Source of the DNA: an uncultured Eubacteriales bacterium
GTDB lineage: Bacteria; Bacillota; Clostridia; Christensenellales; UMGS416
NCBI GenBank assembly: GCA_900542005.1
Contig: UQLW01000039.1
Span: 1-25,083 of the forward strand
DNA: 25,083 nucleotides
Reading direction: 5' to 3'
The translations under genes were made by a program, and so were the position numbers. The notes under the pieces are model-generated. The model was not told where the DNA came from and did not search any database. It saw nothing but the letters and a program-made list of their open reading frames with translations. Positions 7,194-14,521 of the stretch are shown piece by piece. The stretch's first letter is position 1; every line of letters starts with the position of its first letter.

Positions 7194-8441
7194 TTATCGG
7201 GCCAGAAGCACGTCGCGCTCGTAGGCCTTGACCTGATCCAGCCAGCTCAGGCCCACGCCGGCGTCCTTCTGGGCGCAGTAATAATCCCACACCAGGGCAA
7301 AGGGCGCAGCCTTGAACTCCTGGGTGAAGGCCAGCCGCGCGCTGTTGTCGCCGGCAGCCTCCAGGGCCTTCATGGTATCCACCGGGGCCAGCAGGGCCTC
7401 CAGCAGCGCCTTGCGGGCATTGCGGCCGCCCACGGCCCAGGCCACGATGCGGTTAATGGAGGCGTCAAAGTAGTCGGTGGCAATATAGACGCGGTTCAGC
7501 GCCTTCATCCGCACGATCTCATCCATAATGGCCCGGGTCTCGTCGTCAAAGGCCACCACATGGTCCGAATCCCAGCGCACCGGGCGGGACACATGCAGCA
7601 GCAGCTTATCCTTGAAGGTCAGCATGCTGGAAAGCTTGGCGGAAACCATCTCGGTGGGGTGGAAGTGCCCGGTGTCAAAGGTGGCAAGGATCTCCGGCTT
7701 GGACATGGCATAGCACATATAGAACTCGTGGGAGCCCACCGTATAGGCCTCCAGGCCGATGCCGAAAACCTTGCTCTCCACCGCGTCCACCACGCCGGGA
7801 AGCTTCTGGGCGAAGATCTGGTCATAGGAATCCTTCAGCCGCATGCGCGGGCCCAGGGTATCCACCGGGACCTCCTTGGAGCCGTCGGGGATCCAGTGGT
7901 TGATGACGCACTCCTGCCCCGTGCGCTTGGCCAGGTAGGCGCCGATGGCGCGGCAGCGCTTGTCGTGCTCGATCCAGAAGGCGCGGACGCCTTCATCGGC
8001 GCTGGAGAGCGTGCCGTTGTCGCTCTTGGGGTGGGAGAAGAAGGTGGGGTTAAAGTCCAATCCATAGCCGTTCTCCACCGCCCAATCGGCCCAGGCGGCG
8101 AAGTGCTCCGGCTCCAGCGCGTCGCGGTCCACAAAGTGGTCGCATTCGTTGTAGCTGGCATGGATATTGACCTTCTTGCGGCCGGGGATAAAGCTCAGCG
8201 CAAACTTCATATCGGCGCGGAGCTGCTCAGGCGTCTTGGCCCGGCCGGGATAGTTGCCGGTCACCTGAATGCCGCCGGTCAGGTTGCCGTCGGGATTTTC
8301 AAAGCCCGTGACATCGTCCCCCTGCCAGCAGTGCATGGAGATGGGGGTTTCGTCGCAGATACGGATAGCTTCCTCCACATCCACGCCATACTGGGCATAG
8401 TAAGCCTTGGCCAGCTGGAAACCTGCGTTGAGATCGTACAT
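7194..8441 (-). CDS. rhaA: L-rhamnose isomerase
   Basis: A 415-residue protein of the usual RhaA length. It converts L-rhamnose to L-rhamnulose in the cytosol and needs divalent metal. Family blocks are plain: MHCWQGDDVTGFE near the N-terminus, VNIHASYNE, LDFNPTFFSHPKS, INHWIPDGSKE, and the metal-site segment FDTGHFHPTE. It is the first gene of the minus-strand operon. ATG 8441 follows AAGGAG by 10 bases, and a promoter lies at 8502-8530. Together with rhaB and the aldolase it identifies the substrate of the microcompartment as rhamnose. Confidence 0.97.
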   Translation of the reverse strand: MYDLNAGFQLAKAYYAQYGVDVEEAIRICDETPISMHCWQGDDVTGFENPDGNLTGGIQVTGNYPGRAKTPEQLRADMKFALSFIPGRKKVNIHASYNECDHFVDRDALEPEHFAAWADWAVENGYGLDFNPTFFSHPKSDNGTLSSADEGVRAFWIEHDKRCRAIGAYLAKRTGQECVINHWIPDGSKEVPVDTLGPRMRLKDSYDQIFAQKLPGVVDAVESKVFGIGLEAYTVGSHEFYMCYAMSKPEILATFDTGHFHPTEMVSAKLSSMLTFKDKLLLHVSRPVRWDSDHVVAFDDETRAIMDEIVRMKALNRVYIATDYFDASINRIVAWAVGGRNARKALLEALLAPVDTMKALEAAGDNSARLAFTQEFKAAPFALVWDYYCAQKDAGVGLSWLDQVKAYERDVLLAR

Positions 8442-8472
8442 GATTCATCGGCTCCTTATCACAAGTTCTGAT

Positions 8473-8581
8473 TGATTATTTATGACCGTTTTGGTATATT
8501 CATTGTAGTACATCTCGGTTTGGTTGTCTAGGATTGGCGCGATTTTCGATGAATACGCAATTGCAGACGCGCAAATAATCA
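8473..8581. repeat. Inverted repeat pair flanking the rhaA promoter (possible operators)
   Basis: TGATTATTT at 8473-8481 and its reverse complement AAATAATCA at 8573-8581 are centred exactly 100 bases apart, on either side of the rhaA promoter. A second, shorter inverted pair (ATTCAT and ATGAAT) lies between them. They are candidates for binding sites of the divergent DeoR-family regulator. AT-rich nonamers can match by chance. Confidence 0.4.
8502..8530 (-). promoter_or_regulatory. Sigma-A type promoter of the rhamnose microcompartment operon
   Basis: On the minus strand TAGACA (8525-8530) and TACAAT (8502-8507) are separated by exactly 17 bases, each one base from consensus. Transcription would start near 8495, about 55 bases before rhaA. 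No other good promoter is seen between here and base 1. Confidence 0.72.
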
Positions 8582-8618
8582 TTTTTACTCACGAAGAATC
8601 ATGAAAGGGGGCTTTCGG

Positions 8619-9395
8619 ATGCTTCCCCTGGAGCGTCAGAACCAGATTTTGGACATCCTTGCGCAAAAAAAGGCGGTCACCGTCGACGAGCTCTGTCATC
8701 TGCTCTACTCCAGCGGCGCCACCATCCGCCGGGATCTCGCCATATTGGAGAACAACGGCCAGCTCAAGCGCACCCACGGCGGCGCGGTCTTTCTCGATGC
8801 CTCGGCCAAGGATTTCCCGCTGATGCTGCGGGAGAGCGAAAACCTGCTGGCCAAGCAGGTCATCGCCCGCAAGGCCCTGCCGCTCGTTCAGGACGGGCAA
8901 ACGCTCTTTCTCGATTCCAGCTCCACCGTCTGCAAGCTGGCCGAGCTTCTGACCGGCTTCGGCCAGCTGCGGGTCATCACCAATGGGCTAAAGACCGCCA
9001 GCCTGCTGGCCGACGTGGACGGCGTCGAGCTGCACTGCACCGGCGGCCGCCTCCGGGAAACCGCCAAATCCTTTATCGGGCAAAGCGCCACGCGATTTCT
9101 CTCTCAGTTCAACGCTGACTACGCCTTTTTATCCTGCCGGGGCGTCGATCCCGCCACCGGCGTCACGGAGGCCAGCGAGGAGGAGGCCGACGTGAAGCTC
9201 TCCTATATCCAGAACGCCCGCCAGGTGGTGCTCCTGTGCGATTCCTCCAAGCTGGGCCGCCAGTTCTTCCGCCGCGTGGCCACGCTGGGGCAGATCTGGC
9301 GCCTCATCACCAACATTGACGAGCTGCCCGCCGCCTATGGCGAGCGGCTGATCGCGGGCAACCGGGAGAACAGGCCCCGGGAAAGGACTGAATAA
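8619..9395 (+). CDS. DeoR-family transcriptional regulator
   Basis: A 258-residue regulator with the DeoR architecture. The N-terminal winged helix-turn-helix (about residues 5-57) includes VTVDELCHLLYSSGATIRRD, the recognition-helix signature TIRRDL and the wing THGGAV. The C-terminal sugar-phosphate sensing domain has DSSSTVCKLAELL, ITNGLKTASLL and LCDSSKLGRQFF blocks. The start at 8619 follows AAAGGGGG at 7 bases and gives the typical MLPLERQNQIL N-terminus; an upstream ATG at 8601 has no site. It is divergent from rhaA, so it probably controls the rhamnose operon, sensing a phosphorylated intermediate such as rhamnulose-1-phosphate. That link is inference from position. Confidence 0.93.
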   Translation: MLPLERQNQILDILAQKKAVTVDELCHLLYSSGATIRRDLAILENNGQLKRTHGGAVFLDASAKDFPLMLRESENLLAKQVIARKALPLVQDGQTLFLDSSSTVCKLAELLTGFGQLRVITNGLKTASLLADVDGVELHCTGGRLRETAKSFIGQSATRFLSQFNADYAFLSCRGVDPATGVTEASEEEADVKLSYIQNARQVVLLCDSSKLGRQFFRRVATLGQIWRLITNIDELPAAYGERLIAGNRENRPRERTE

Positions 9396-9781
9396 TGGAC
9401 GAAAACGTTACCGGCGTATGGGAAGCGCCTGTTACCCCTGAAAACACCGCCCTTGCCATGGGCAGCGGTTCGCTGCCGGTGCTGGCCACGCCCGCCCTGG
9501 TCGCCATGATGGAGCACGCCGCGGTCAACGCCCTGAAGGGGCGGCTGCCCGAGGGGATTGACTCCGTCGGCGTGGCTATCCAGGTAGAGCATCTGGCCGC
9601 GTCGCCGGTGGGCATGACCATCCGGGCTGAGGCGGCGCTGGCCGCCGACGACGGGCGCAGCTATGATTTCACCATCGAAGCCTACGACGCCAAGGGGCTG
9701 GTCGGCCGGGCGACCCACCGCCGCGCCACTGTCAAGGTGGAGAAGTTCCTGCAGCGGGCCCAGGCGCGGCTGGGCGACTGA
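9395..9781 (+). CDS. Hotdog-fold thioesterase, FlK (fluoroacetyl-CoA thioesterase) family
   Basis: A 128-residue single hotdog-domain protein. The motif ATPALVAMMEHAA and the segment VEHLAASPVG are typical of the FlK-like thioesterase family. Thr32, Glu40 and His66 have exactly the spacing of the FlK catalytic set Thr42, Glu50 and His76, so the enzyme is likely active on a short acyl-CoA. The start ATG shares one base with the stop of the deoR gene (TAATG), so the two are translationally coupled. Being in a rhamnose locus, it might release CoA from propionyl-CoA or an unwanted acyl-CoA. The substrate is not known. True fluoroacetyl-CoA activity is unlikely to be its job here. Confidence 0.85.
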   Translation: MDENVTGVWEAPVTPENTALAMGSGSLPVLATPALVAMMEHAAVNALKGRLPEGIDSVGVAIQVEHLAASPVGMTIRAEAALAADDGRSYDFTIEAYDAKGLVGRATHRRATVKVEKFLQRAQARLGD

Positions 9782-9798
9782 TTAAAAAGGAGGCCGCA

Positions 9799-10812
9799 AT
9801 GGACGCGAAACTTGATGTACTCACGCTGGGAGAGGTCATGCTGCGCCTTTCCCCGCCCCACCGCGAAAAGCTGCAAAAGGGGATGCTGCTGGAAAAGAGC
9901 GCCGCCGGAGCCGAGCTGAACGTGGCAGCCGGGCTTGCTCAGCTGGGGCTGTCCGCGGCCATCGCCACCAAGCTGCCCGACAACGACCTGTCGCGCTTTG
10001 TGCTGGCCCAGGCCCGGGCTGCCGGCGTCCGCGATGACGCGGTGGTCTTTGACCGCTCCGACGCCGCGCGGCTGGGCGTATATTATTACGAGGGCGCGTC
10101 CGCGCCCCGCAAGCCCGCCGTGATCTATGACCGCCGCGGCTCCTCGATCAACAGCTTTATGCCCGGAGAAATGCCCGATGCTATTTATGGCTCCTGCCGC
10201 CTTTTCCACACCACCGGCATTACGCTGGGGCTGGGGGGCCAGGCGCGGGCGACGGCCATCGAGCTGCTTCGCCGCGCCAAGGCCGCCGGGGTCAGGATAT
10301 CCTTCGACGTGAACTACCGGGCTAATCTCTGGGACGACCAGGAGGCCCGCGCCGTCATCGAGCCGCTGCTGCCATTATTTGACGTGCTCTTTATCTCTGA
10401 GGAAACCTTCCGGCGCATGTTCCGCCGCGAAGGCGCGCTCCGGGACATCATGGCGGCCTTCGCCGGCGCCTATGGCGTCGGCATGATCGCCACCACCGCC
10501 CGCACCGTACTGTCGCCCACCCACCATACCTTCACCTCCACGGTCTACGATGCGGCGCGCAACGAGTTCTTCACCGAAGCGCCCTACGACATCGACGTGG
10601 TGGACCGCGTCGGCAGCGGCGACGCCTTTGTGGCCGGCGCGCTCTATGGCCTGCTGCGCCACGGCAGCGCCCTTAAGGCCATGGCCTATGGCAACGCCAT
10701 GGCCGCCTGCAAATGCACCGTGGCCGGCGACCTGCCCTCGACCACCCTGGCCGAGATCGATAAGCTCATCGCCCAGCATGCCCAGGGCGGGGGCGGCGAA
10801 ATGGACCGCTGA
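9799..10812 (+). CDS. PfkB-family sugar kinase, 2-keto-3-deoxygluconate kinase-like
   Basis: A 337-residue carbohydrate kinase of the PfkB/ribokinase family. It begins LDVLTLGEVMLRLSPP, a pattern common in KdgK-type kinases, and has the substrate-side AGAELNVAAGLAQLG block. The catalytic signature DRVGSGDAFVAG is at 269-280, with Asp275 the likely general base. AAAAGGAGG lies upstream of ATG 9799 with only 17 bases after the thioesterase stop, so it is the third gene of the deoR operon. A hairpin follows. The likely reaction is ATP-dependent phosphorylation of 2-dehydro-3-deoxygluconate or a related keto-sugar. How this connects to rhamnose is unclear. It might serve breakdown of rhamnose-containing pectin, which also yields uronates. 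Confidence 0.88.
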   Translation: MDAKLDVLTLGEVMLRLSPPHREKLQKGMLLEKSAAGAELNVAAGLAQLGLSAAIATKLPDNDLSRFVLAQARAAGVRDDAVVFDRSDAARLGVYYYEGASAPRKPAVIYDRRGSSINSFMPGEMPDAIYGSCRLFHTTGITLGLGGQARATAIELLRRAKAAGVRISFDVNYRANLWDDQEARAVIEPLLPLFDVLFISEETFRRMFRREGALRDIMAAFAGAYGVGMIATTARTVLSPTHHTFTSTVYDAARNEFFTEAPYDIDVVDRVGSGDAFVAGALYGLLRHGSALKAMAYGNAMAACKCTVAGDLPSTTLAEIDKLIAQHAQGGGGEMDR

Positions 10813-10823
10813 TGCGGTAAAAC

Positions 10824-10864
10824 CTGCAAAAGGCTGACGCGCTTCGCACGTCAGCCTTTTGCAG
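10824..10864 (+). terminator. Strong hairpin after the deoR-kinase operon
   Basis: A perfect 16-base stem (10824-10839 with 10849-10864) and 9-base loop start 12 bases after the kinase stop. Only a weak T-rich tail (CTTCCTT) follows, so termination may be imperfect. Confidence 0.75.
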
Positions 10865-10870
10865 CTTCCT

Positions 10871-11112
10871 TCCCTGGATAGGCCGGTGGTTTATTTTCCC
10901 TCCGCCGCGCGGTCCGGGGCGATGCCCACGCCCGCTGAGAGGGCGCAGGGATACGGCATAGCGTGTCCATCAGCGCGCGCTGCGCCGGCTGCTGGCCCCA
11001 GGGGCCCATGCCCGTAGATCCGTCACCGCCCTTCCGCCCCTGCCTTTCCCATTGTCCCCCGTGTCTCCTGTCCGGCAACCGCCGCTATATAAAAAATTTC
11101 TGCATCCCCCCC
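10871..11112. other. Intergenic stretch with no recognised content
   Basis: About 240 GC-rich bases lie between the hairpin and the ECF promoter. Both strands were read. The only open frame of note (minus, 10851-11078) begins with TTG, resembles no known family and overlaps the terminator hairpin. No RNA signature was recognised. Confidence 0.4.
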
Positions 11113-11141
11113 TTGACAAGTCGGCCTTCAGCCTGTATCAT
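11113..11141 (+). promoter_or_regulatory. Promoter of the ECF transporter operon
   Basis: TTGACA (11113-11118) and TATCAT (11136-11141) are separated by 17 bases, close to the sigma-A consensus. Transcription would start near 11148, at the beginning of the T-box leader. Confidence 0.9.
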
Positions 11142-11147
11142 GCATTT

Positions 11148-11417
11148 CATCAAGCAAAACCTTTGAGGTGGAAGTAACGCTTTGACCAGCGCCCACAGAG
11201 AGCAGGCGATGATGAGAATCCTGCGGTATGCGGCAAGGCAAATGGACCACCGAGGGCGAGGGGAACGGCCGTAAGGCCCAGTATCCAAGACGCGTGCCGG
11301 CGTTATTGGCAGAGAATGTGATGGCATTTTCGTGAAAGAGGGCCTGCCCGCGCAGGCCAACAAAGGTGGTACCGCAGATTTTGGATCTGTCCTTTTGGGG
11401 CAGGTCCTTTTTGTTTT
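11148..11417 (+). promoter_or_regulatory. T-box riboswitch leader, probable tryptophan specificity
   Basis: A leader of about 270 bases precedes the transporter genes. The T-box sequence AAAGGTGGTACCGCAG at 11362-11377 is close to the consensus AGGGTGGNACCGCG. A GC-rich hairpin (GGCCTGC/GCAGGCC, about 11341-11358) stands just before it in the stem III position, and an intrinsic terminator follows at 11383-11417. In the stem I region the sequence GCAAATGGACCACC has the form of a specifier loop, with TGG (Trp) followed by a purine and CC; ATG (Met) one base earlier is the main alternative. Uncharged tRNA would bind the specifier and the TGGT bulge and stabilise the antiterminator, turning on transporter expression when tryptophan is short. 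The downstream TrpP-like gene agrees. Confidence 0.9.
11383..11417 (+). terminator. T-box regulated intrinsic terminator
   Basis: A 10-pair stem (11383-11392 with 11398-11407, two G-U pairs), 5-base loop and T-rich tail TTTTTGTTTT. It lies directly after the T-box motif and is mutually exclusive with the antiterminator. Confidence 0.92.
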
Positions 11418-11513
11418 CCGCCGTCCCTTTCCGTAAAGCCAAACCTGCGACCAGGCCCGCAGCCGGACGCCTGCGGCGCCGCAGAAAATACCGCGTCCAG
11501 GAAAGGGAAAAAA

Positions 11514-12068
11514 ATGAACAAGCGCGAACTCGTATCCGAAAAGAAAAAGGGGTTAACCATCTCCGACGTCATCCTGATTGGCGTGCTGCTGGCCGCCGGT
11601 GCGGTGCTCAAGTTCTTTGTGGGCTCGCTCTTCTCCGCCGGCATGAAACCGAACTTCATCATCGCTATGTACTGCCTGACGATCCTGCTCATCCGGCCCC
11701 GCCTGCTGGAGGCTGCCGTTATCGGCCTTCTGGCCGGCGCGATCTCCCAATTCTTTCCCGGCACGCCCTATATCAACCTGATCAGCGAGCCTGTAGGCGC
11801 CGTAGTCATGGCACTTCTTATGGCGCTGCCGCTATCCGCTAAGCGCTTTTCGCTTAAGCCGGTGGTGGCCACCTTCCTTTCCACCCTGGCCAGCGGTTTT
11901 ACCTTCATTGGGATGATGTATCTGCTTTTCTACGCCGGCGCCGACATTGTCCCCACGCCGCTGGGCGTATTTATGGGCATTATCTTCGGCACCGCCGCCG
12001 TCAATGCCATCATCGTTCAGGTGCTTTATGTGCCGCTGAAGCTGGTGCTGAAAAAGGAGGACGCCTGA
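11514..12068 (+). CDS. trpP: TrpP-like tryptophan transporter, ECF substrate-binding (S) component
   Basis: A 184-residue membrane protein with about five or six hydrophobic segments after a basic N-terminus. It resembles B. subtilis TrpP in the blocks GMKPNF (residues 43-48; GGMKPD in TrpP) and PGTPYINLISEPVGA (P-x-IPNMIDKPVSA in TrpP). AGGAAAGGG precedes ATG 11514. It is followed at once by two ECF-type ATPases and a T component, so it would be the substrate-specific subunit of a dedicated ECF importer. The upstream T-box with a likely Trp specifier supports tryptophan as the substrate. The alternative is another aromatic or hydrophobic amino acid. Confidence 0.87.
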   Translation: MNKRELVSEKKKGLTISDVILIGVLLAAGAVLKFFVGSLFSAGMKPNFIIAMYCLTILLIRPRLLEAAVIGLLAGAISQFFPGTPYINLISEPVGAVVMALLMALPLSAKRFSLKPVVATFLSTLASGFTFIGMMYLLFYAGADIVPTPLGVFMGIIFGTAAVNAIIVQVLYVPLKLVLKKEDA

Positions 12069-12069
12069 T

Positions 12070-12909
12070 ATGATCCGTTTTGAGCAGGTAGGGTTCCAGT
12101 ACAAGGGGGCGGCTTCCCTTGCGCTCCGGGATATTAGCCTAACCATTAAGCAAGGAGAATTTGTCGGCATCATCGGCAGCTCCGGAGCGGGAAAAACCTC
12201 GCTGACCCGCTGCATCAGCGGCGTGATCCCCCATCACTTCCCAGGCGATTTCTATGGAGCCGTTACCGTTGACGGTATGGATACCGTCGTCTGCGGGCTG
12301 GATGCGCTCTCCCGCAGGGTAGGCAGCGTCTTTCAGGATATCGATGGGCAGATGGTTGCGTCCCTGGTGGAAGACGAGCTTCTCTTTGGCCTGGAGAATT
12401 TCGCCGTGCCCCGGGAAGAGATTCCGCAGCGGATATCCGCAGCGCTGGAGGCGCTCGGTATCGCGGCACTTCGCCAACGGGCCATCGCCTCCCTTAGCGG
12501 CGGACAAAAGCAGAAGGTCGCCATCGCCGCGATCCTTGCCCTTCGCCCCGATATTCTCGTGCTGGATGAGCCGACCGGGGAGCTGGACCCCGCCAGCAGC
12601 CGCGCGATCTTCGGCTTGCTCCGTACGCTGAATGAGACATACGGCATGACGATCGTGGTCGTGGAGCAAAAAATCATGCTTTTGTGCGAATACGTTCAGC
12701 GCCTGCTGGTGATGGATGCCGGCTCCATTCGCTTCGACGGCCCTGTCCGGCAGGTGGTCGCTCACAGCGGCGAGCTGGAAGAATTAGGCGTCCACTGCCC
12801 TCGGGTCGTTACCCTCTGCGGCCTGCTGCAGGCCCGTGGGCTCTACCAGGGGCCGCCGCCCATCACTGTGGAGCAGGCCCAAACCATGGTAAAGGAGGCG
12901 CTGGCATGA
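12070..12909 (+). CDS. ECF transporter ATPase, first subunit
   Basis: A 279-residue ABC ATPase of the energy-coupling-factor type. Walker A GSSGAGKTS is at 36-44, Q-loop Gln89 in VFQDIDGQMVASLVEDE (an ECF-type Q-helix region), signature LSGGQ at 142-146, and Walker B ILVLDEPTGELD at 162-173. The switch position normally held by histidine (TH/EH) reads VVEQK with Gln200. The C-terminal 60 residues form the dimerisation extension usual in ECF ATPases. It starts one base after the trpP stop. It would pair with the next ATPase to drive tryptophan import. Confidence 0.95.
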   Translation: MIRFEQVGFQYKGAASLALRDISLTIKQGEFVGIIGSSGAGKTSLTRCISGVIPHHFPGDFYGAVTVDGMDTVVCGLDALSRRVGSVFQDIDGQMVASLVEDELLFGLENFAVPREEIPQRISAALEALGIAALRQRAIASLSGGQKQKVAIAAILALRPDILVLDEPTGELDPASSRAIFGLLRTLNETYGMTIVVVEQKIMLLCEYVQRLLVMDAGSIRFDGPVRQVVAHSGELEELGVHCPRVVTLCGLLQARGLYQGPPPITVEQAQTMVKEALA

Positions 12910-13709
12910 TTCGATTCGATCACGTTCGCTTCGGATATGACGGGCTGCAGTCCACGTTGGAAGATATCAGCTTCCATATCGCCGCTGGTGAATTTGTCGC
13001 GGTGGCCGGATCCAACGGCGCGGGGAAATCCACCCTGGCGAAGCTCGTCAACGGATTAGCCCGGCCTACCGCGGGCCGGGTTGTCACGGATGGCATGGAC
13101 ACCCGCAAGGCCCGCACCAGTGTTTTAGCCCGCTCGGTAGGGTTTCTATTTCAAAACCCCGACCGTCAGATTTGCCAGAATACCGTACGCGAAGAGATTC
13201 AATTTGGCCTTACCCTGAGGGGATTTGACCCAGAGGAAACCCACGCCCGCTGCCAGGAGGCGCTGGACGGCTTTGGCTTTGACGGCGACGCCGCCCCCTT
13301 CTCCCTTAGCCGCGGGGAACGCCAGCGGCTGGCCTTAGCCTCGCTTCTGGTGCTGCGTCCCCGGCTGCTGATTTTAGACGAGCCCACCACGGGCCTTGAT
13401 TATCGGGAATGTACCCATATTATGCAAATCGTACGCCAGCAAAACCGCCAGGGCGCCACCGTGCTGATGATCTCCCATGATATGGAAATTGTGCAGGACT
13501 ACGCTGACCGGGTGCTGGTCTTGCACGAGGGCCGGCTTCTGAGCGACGGGCCGGCGCGCCAGGTGCTGGCCGACCGTGAATTGCTGGCTCGGGCCAGCCT
13601 GCTGCCGCCGCAGATTGCCGACCTTGCCTTACGGCTGGGCGAAGGGTTTGAAGGCGTTTTCACCGCGGAAGAGATGGTTGGCCGCATCGAAGGGAGGCGG
13701 AGCGCATGA
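12906..13709 (+). CDS. ECF transporter ATPase, second subunit
   Basis: A 267-residue ABC ATPase. Walker A GSNGAGKST is at 35-43, Q-loop Gln83 in LFQNPDRQICQNTVREE (typical ECF), Walker B LLILDEPTTGLD begins at 154, and the switch histidine is His191 in ISHDME. The signature motif is LSRGE (134-138) rather than LSGGQ. The ATG at 12906 overlaps the stop of the first ATPase (ATGA), so the two subunits are translationally coupled. It forms a heterodimer with the first ATPase and docks to the T component. Confidence 0.95.
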   Translation: MIRFDHVRFGYDGLQSTLEDISFHIAAGEFVAVAGSNGAGKSTLAKLVNGLARPTAGRVVTDGMDTRKARTSVLARSVGFLFQNPDRQICQNTVREEIQFGLTLRGFDPEETHARCQEALDGFGFDGDAAPFSLSRGERQRLALASLLVLRPRLLILDEPTTGLDYRECTHIMQIVRQQNRQGATVLMISHDMEIVQDYADRVLVLHEGRLLSDGPARQVLADRELLARASLLPPQIADLALRLGEGFEGVFTAEEMVGRIEGRRSA

Positions 13710-14467
13710 AGGGTTTCCTGGAATATGTGCCGGGCGACACGCCTTTGCACCGCCTGAACCCATTAACGAAGCTGCTGCTCTCGCTGTTGATATGCGCCGG
13801 TTGCTTCGTCAGCGGATATCATCTTTTCTCGGTGGGGATCATCATTTTGAACCTGGTTATGGCTGCATCGGCCGGTATTCTCCGCCGGGCGGCGGTCATG
13901 CTCGCCTCCCTGGTCAAGCTCTCCCTTGTGCTGTTTCTCATTCAGGTGCTTTGTGTGCGCCAGGGCGCGCCCCTGCTTGCGCTGCCCTTCGGGCTGGTTA
14001 TCACCGACCGGGGCGTCAGCTTTTCCCTTCTCGTCGTGCTGCGTCTGATCGCTGCGACGATGCCCCTGGCCCTGATGCTATCCGTCACCCAGCTAAGCGA
14101 CCTTTCCGGCGCGTTGGTCGATCGGGCCGGCGTCCCCTATCCATATGCCTTTGCCCTTACGACCGCTATCCGCTTTATCCCTGTCTTTGCTGGAGAAATG
14201 AGTGGAATCATGGAGGCCCAGACAGCCCGGGGCGTGGAGTTTGACAGCCGTAATCCCTTCAAAAAAATCCGCCTGATTCTGCCGCTATGCGTGCCGCTTT
14301 TGATCTCCTCGGTGCAGCGCATCGAGGGAAGCGCGCTTTCAGCCCAGCTGCGCGGCTTTAACCTGCGCCAGCGCCGCAGCGGCTACAAGCGTTATCCCTT
14401 CCGCGTCGCCGACCTGGCTGCGTTGCTGGCCGGCGTTGCGCTGATCGCATTGGCCGCGTGTATATAG
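13706..14467 (+). CDS. ECF transporter transmembrane (T) component
   Basis: A 253-residue CbiQ/EcfT-family membrane protein with five or six predicted hydrophobic segments. Two short Ala-x-x-Arg-Gly motifs that couple to the ATPase grooves are present: AQTARG at 171-176 and SAQLRG at 212-217. The N-terminal HRLNPLTKLLL segment is typical of the family. Its ATG overlaps the preceding stop (ATGA). As the last gene of the operon it supplies the scaffold for the TrpP-like S component and the ATPase pair. The presence of a private T component suggests a dedicated (group I) rather than shared (group II) ECF module. Confidence 0.95.
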   Translation: MKGFLEYVPGDTPLHRLNPLTKLLLSLLICAGCFVSGYHLFSVGIIILNLVMAASAGILRRAAVMLASLVKLSLVLFLIQVLCVRQGAPLLALPFGLVITDRGVSFSLLVVLRLIAATMPLALMLSVTQLSDLSGALVDRAGVPYPYAFALTTAIRFIPVFAGEMSGIMEAQTARGVEFDSRNPFKKIRLILPLCVPLLISSVQRIEGSALSAQLRGFNLRQRRSGYKRYPFRVADLAALLAGVALIALAACI

Positions 14468-14476
14468 TATAATAGG

Positions 14477-14509
14477 AAAAAGGAGCCCGTCTCTGTAGGG
14501 CTCCTTTTT
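14477..14509. terminator. Bidirectional intrinsic terminator
   Basis: A perfect 12-base stem (AAAAAGGAGCCC at 14477-14488, GGGCTCCTTTTT at 14498-14509) with a 9-base loop. It lies between the convergent ECF operon and the DUF4130 gene and has a T or A run on each side, so it can serve both strands. Confidence 0.95.
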
Positions 14510-14521
14510 CTATATCCCGCG

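Noticed and set aside
10851..11078. 75-codon minus-strand frame in the gap before the ECF operon
   Set aside because: It has a TTG start, no convincing ribosome site, overlap with the terminator hairpin and no family likeness.
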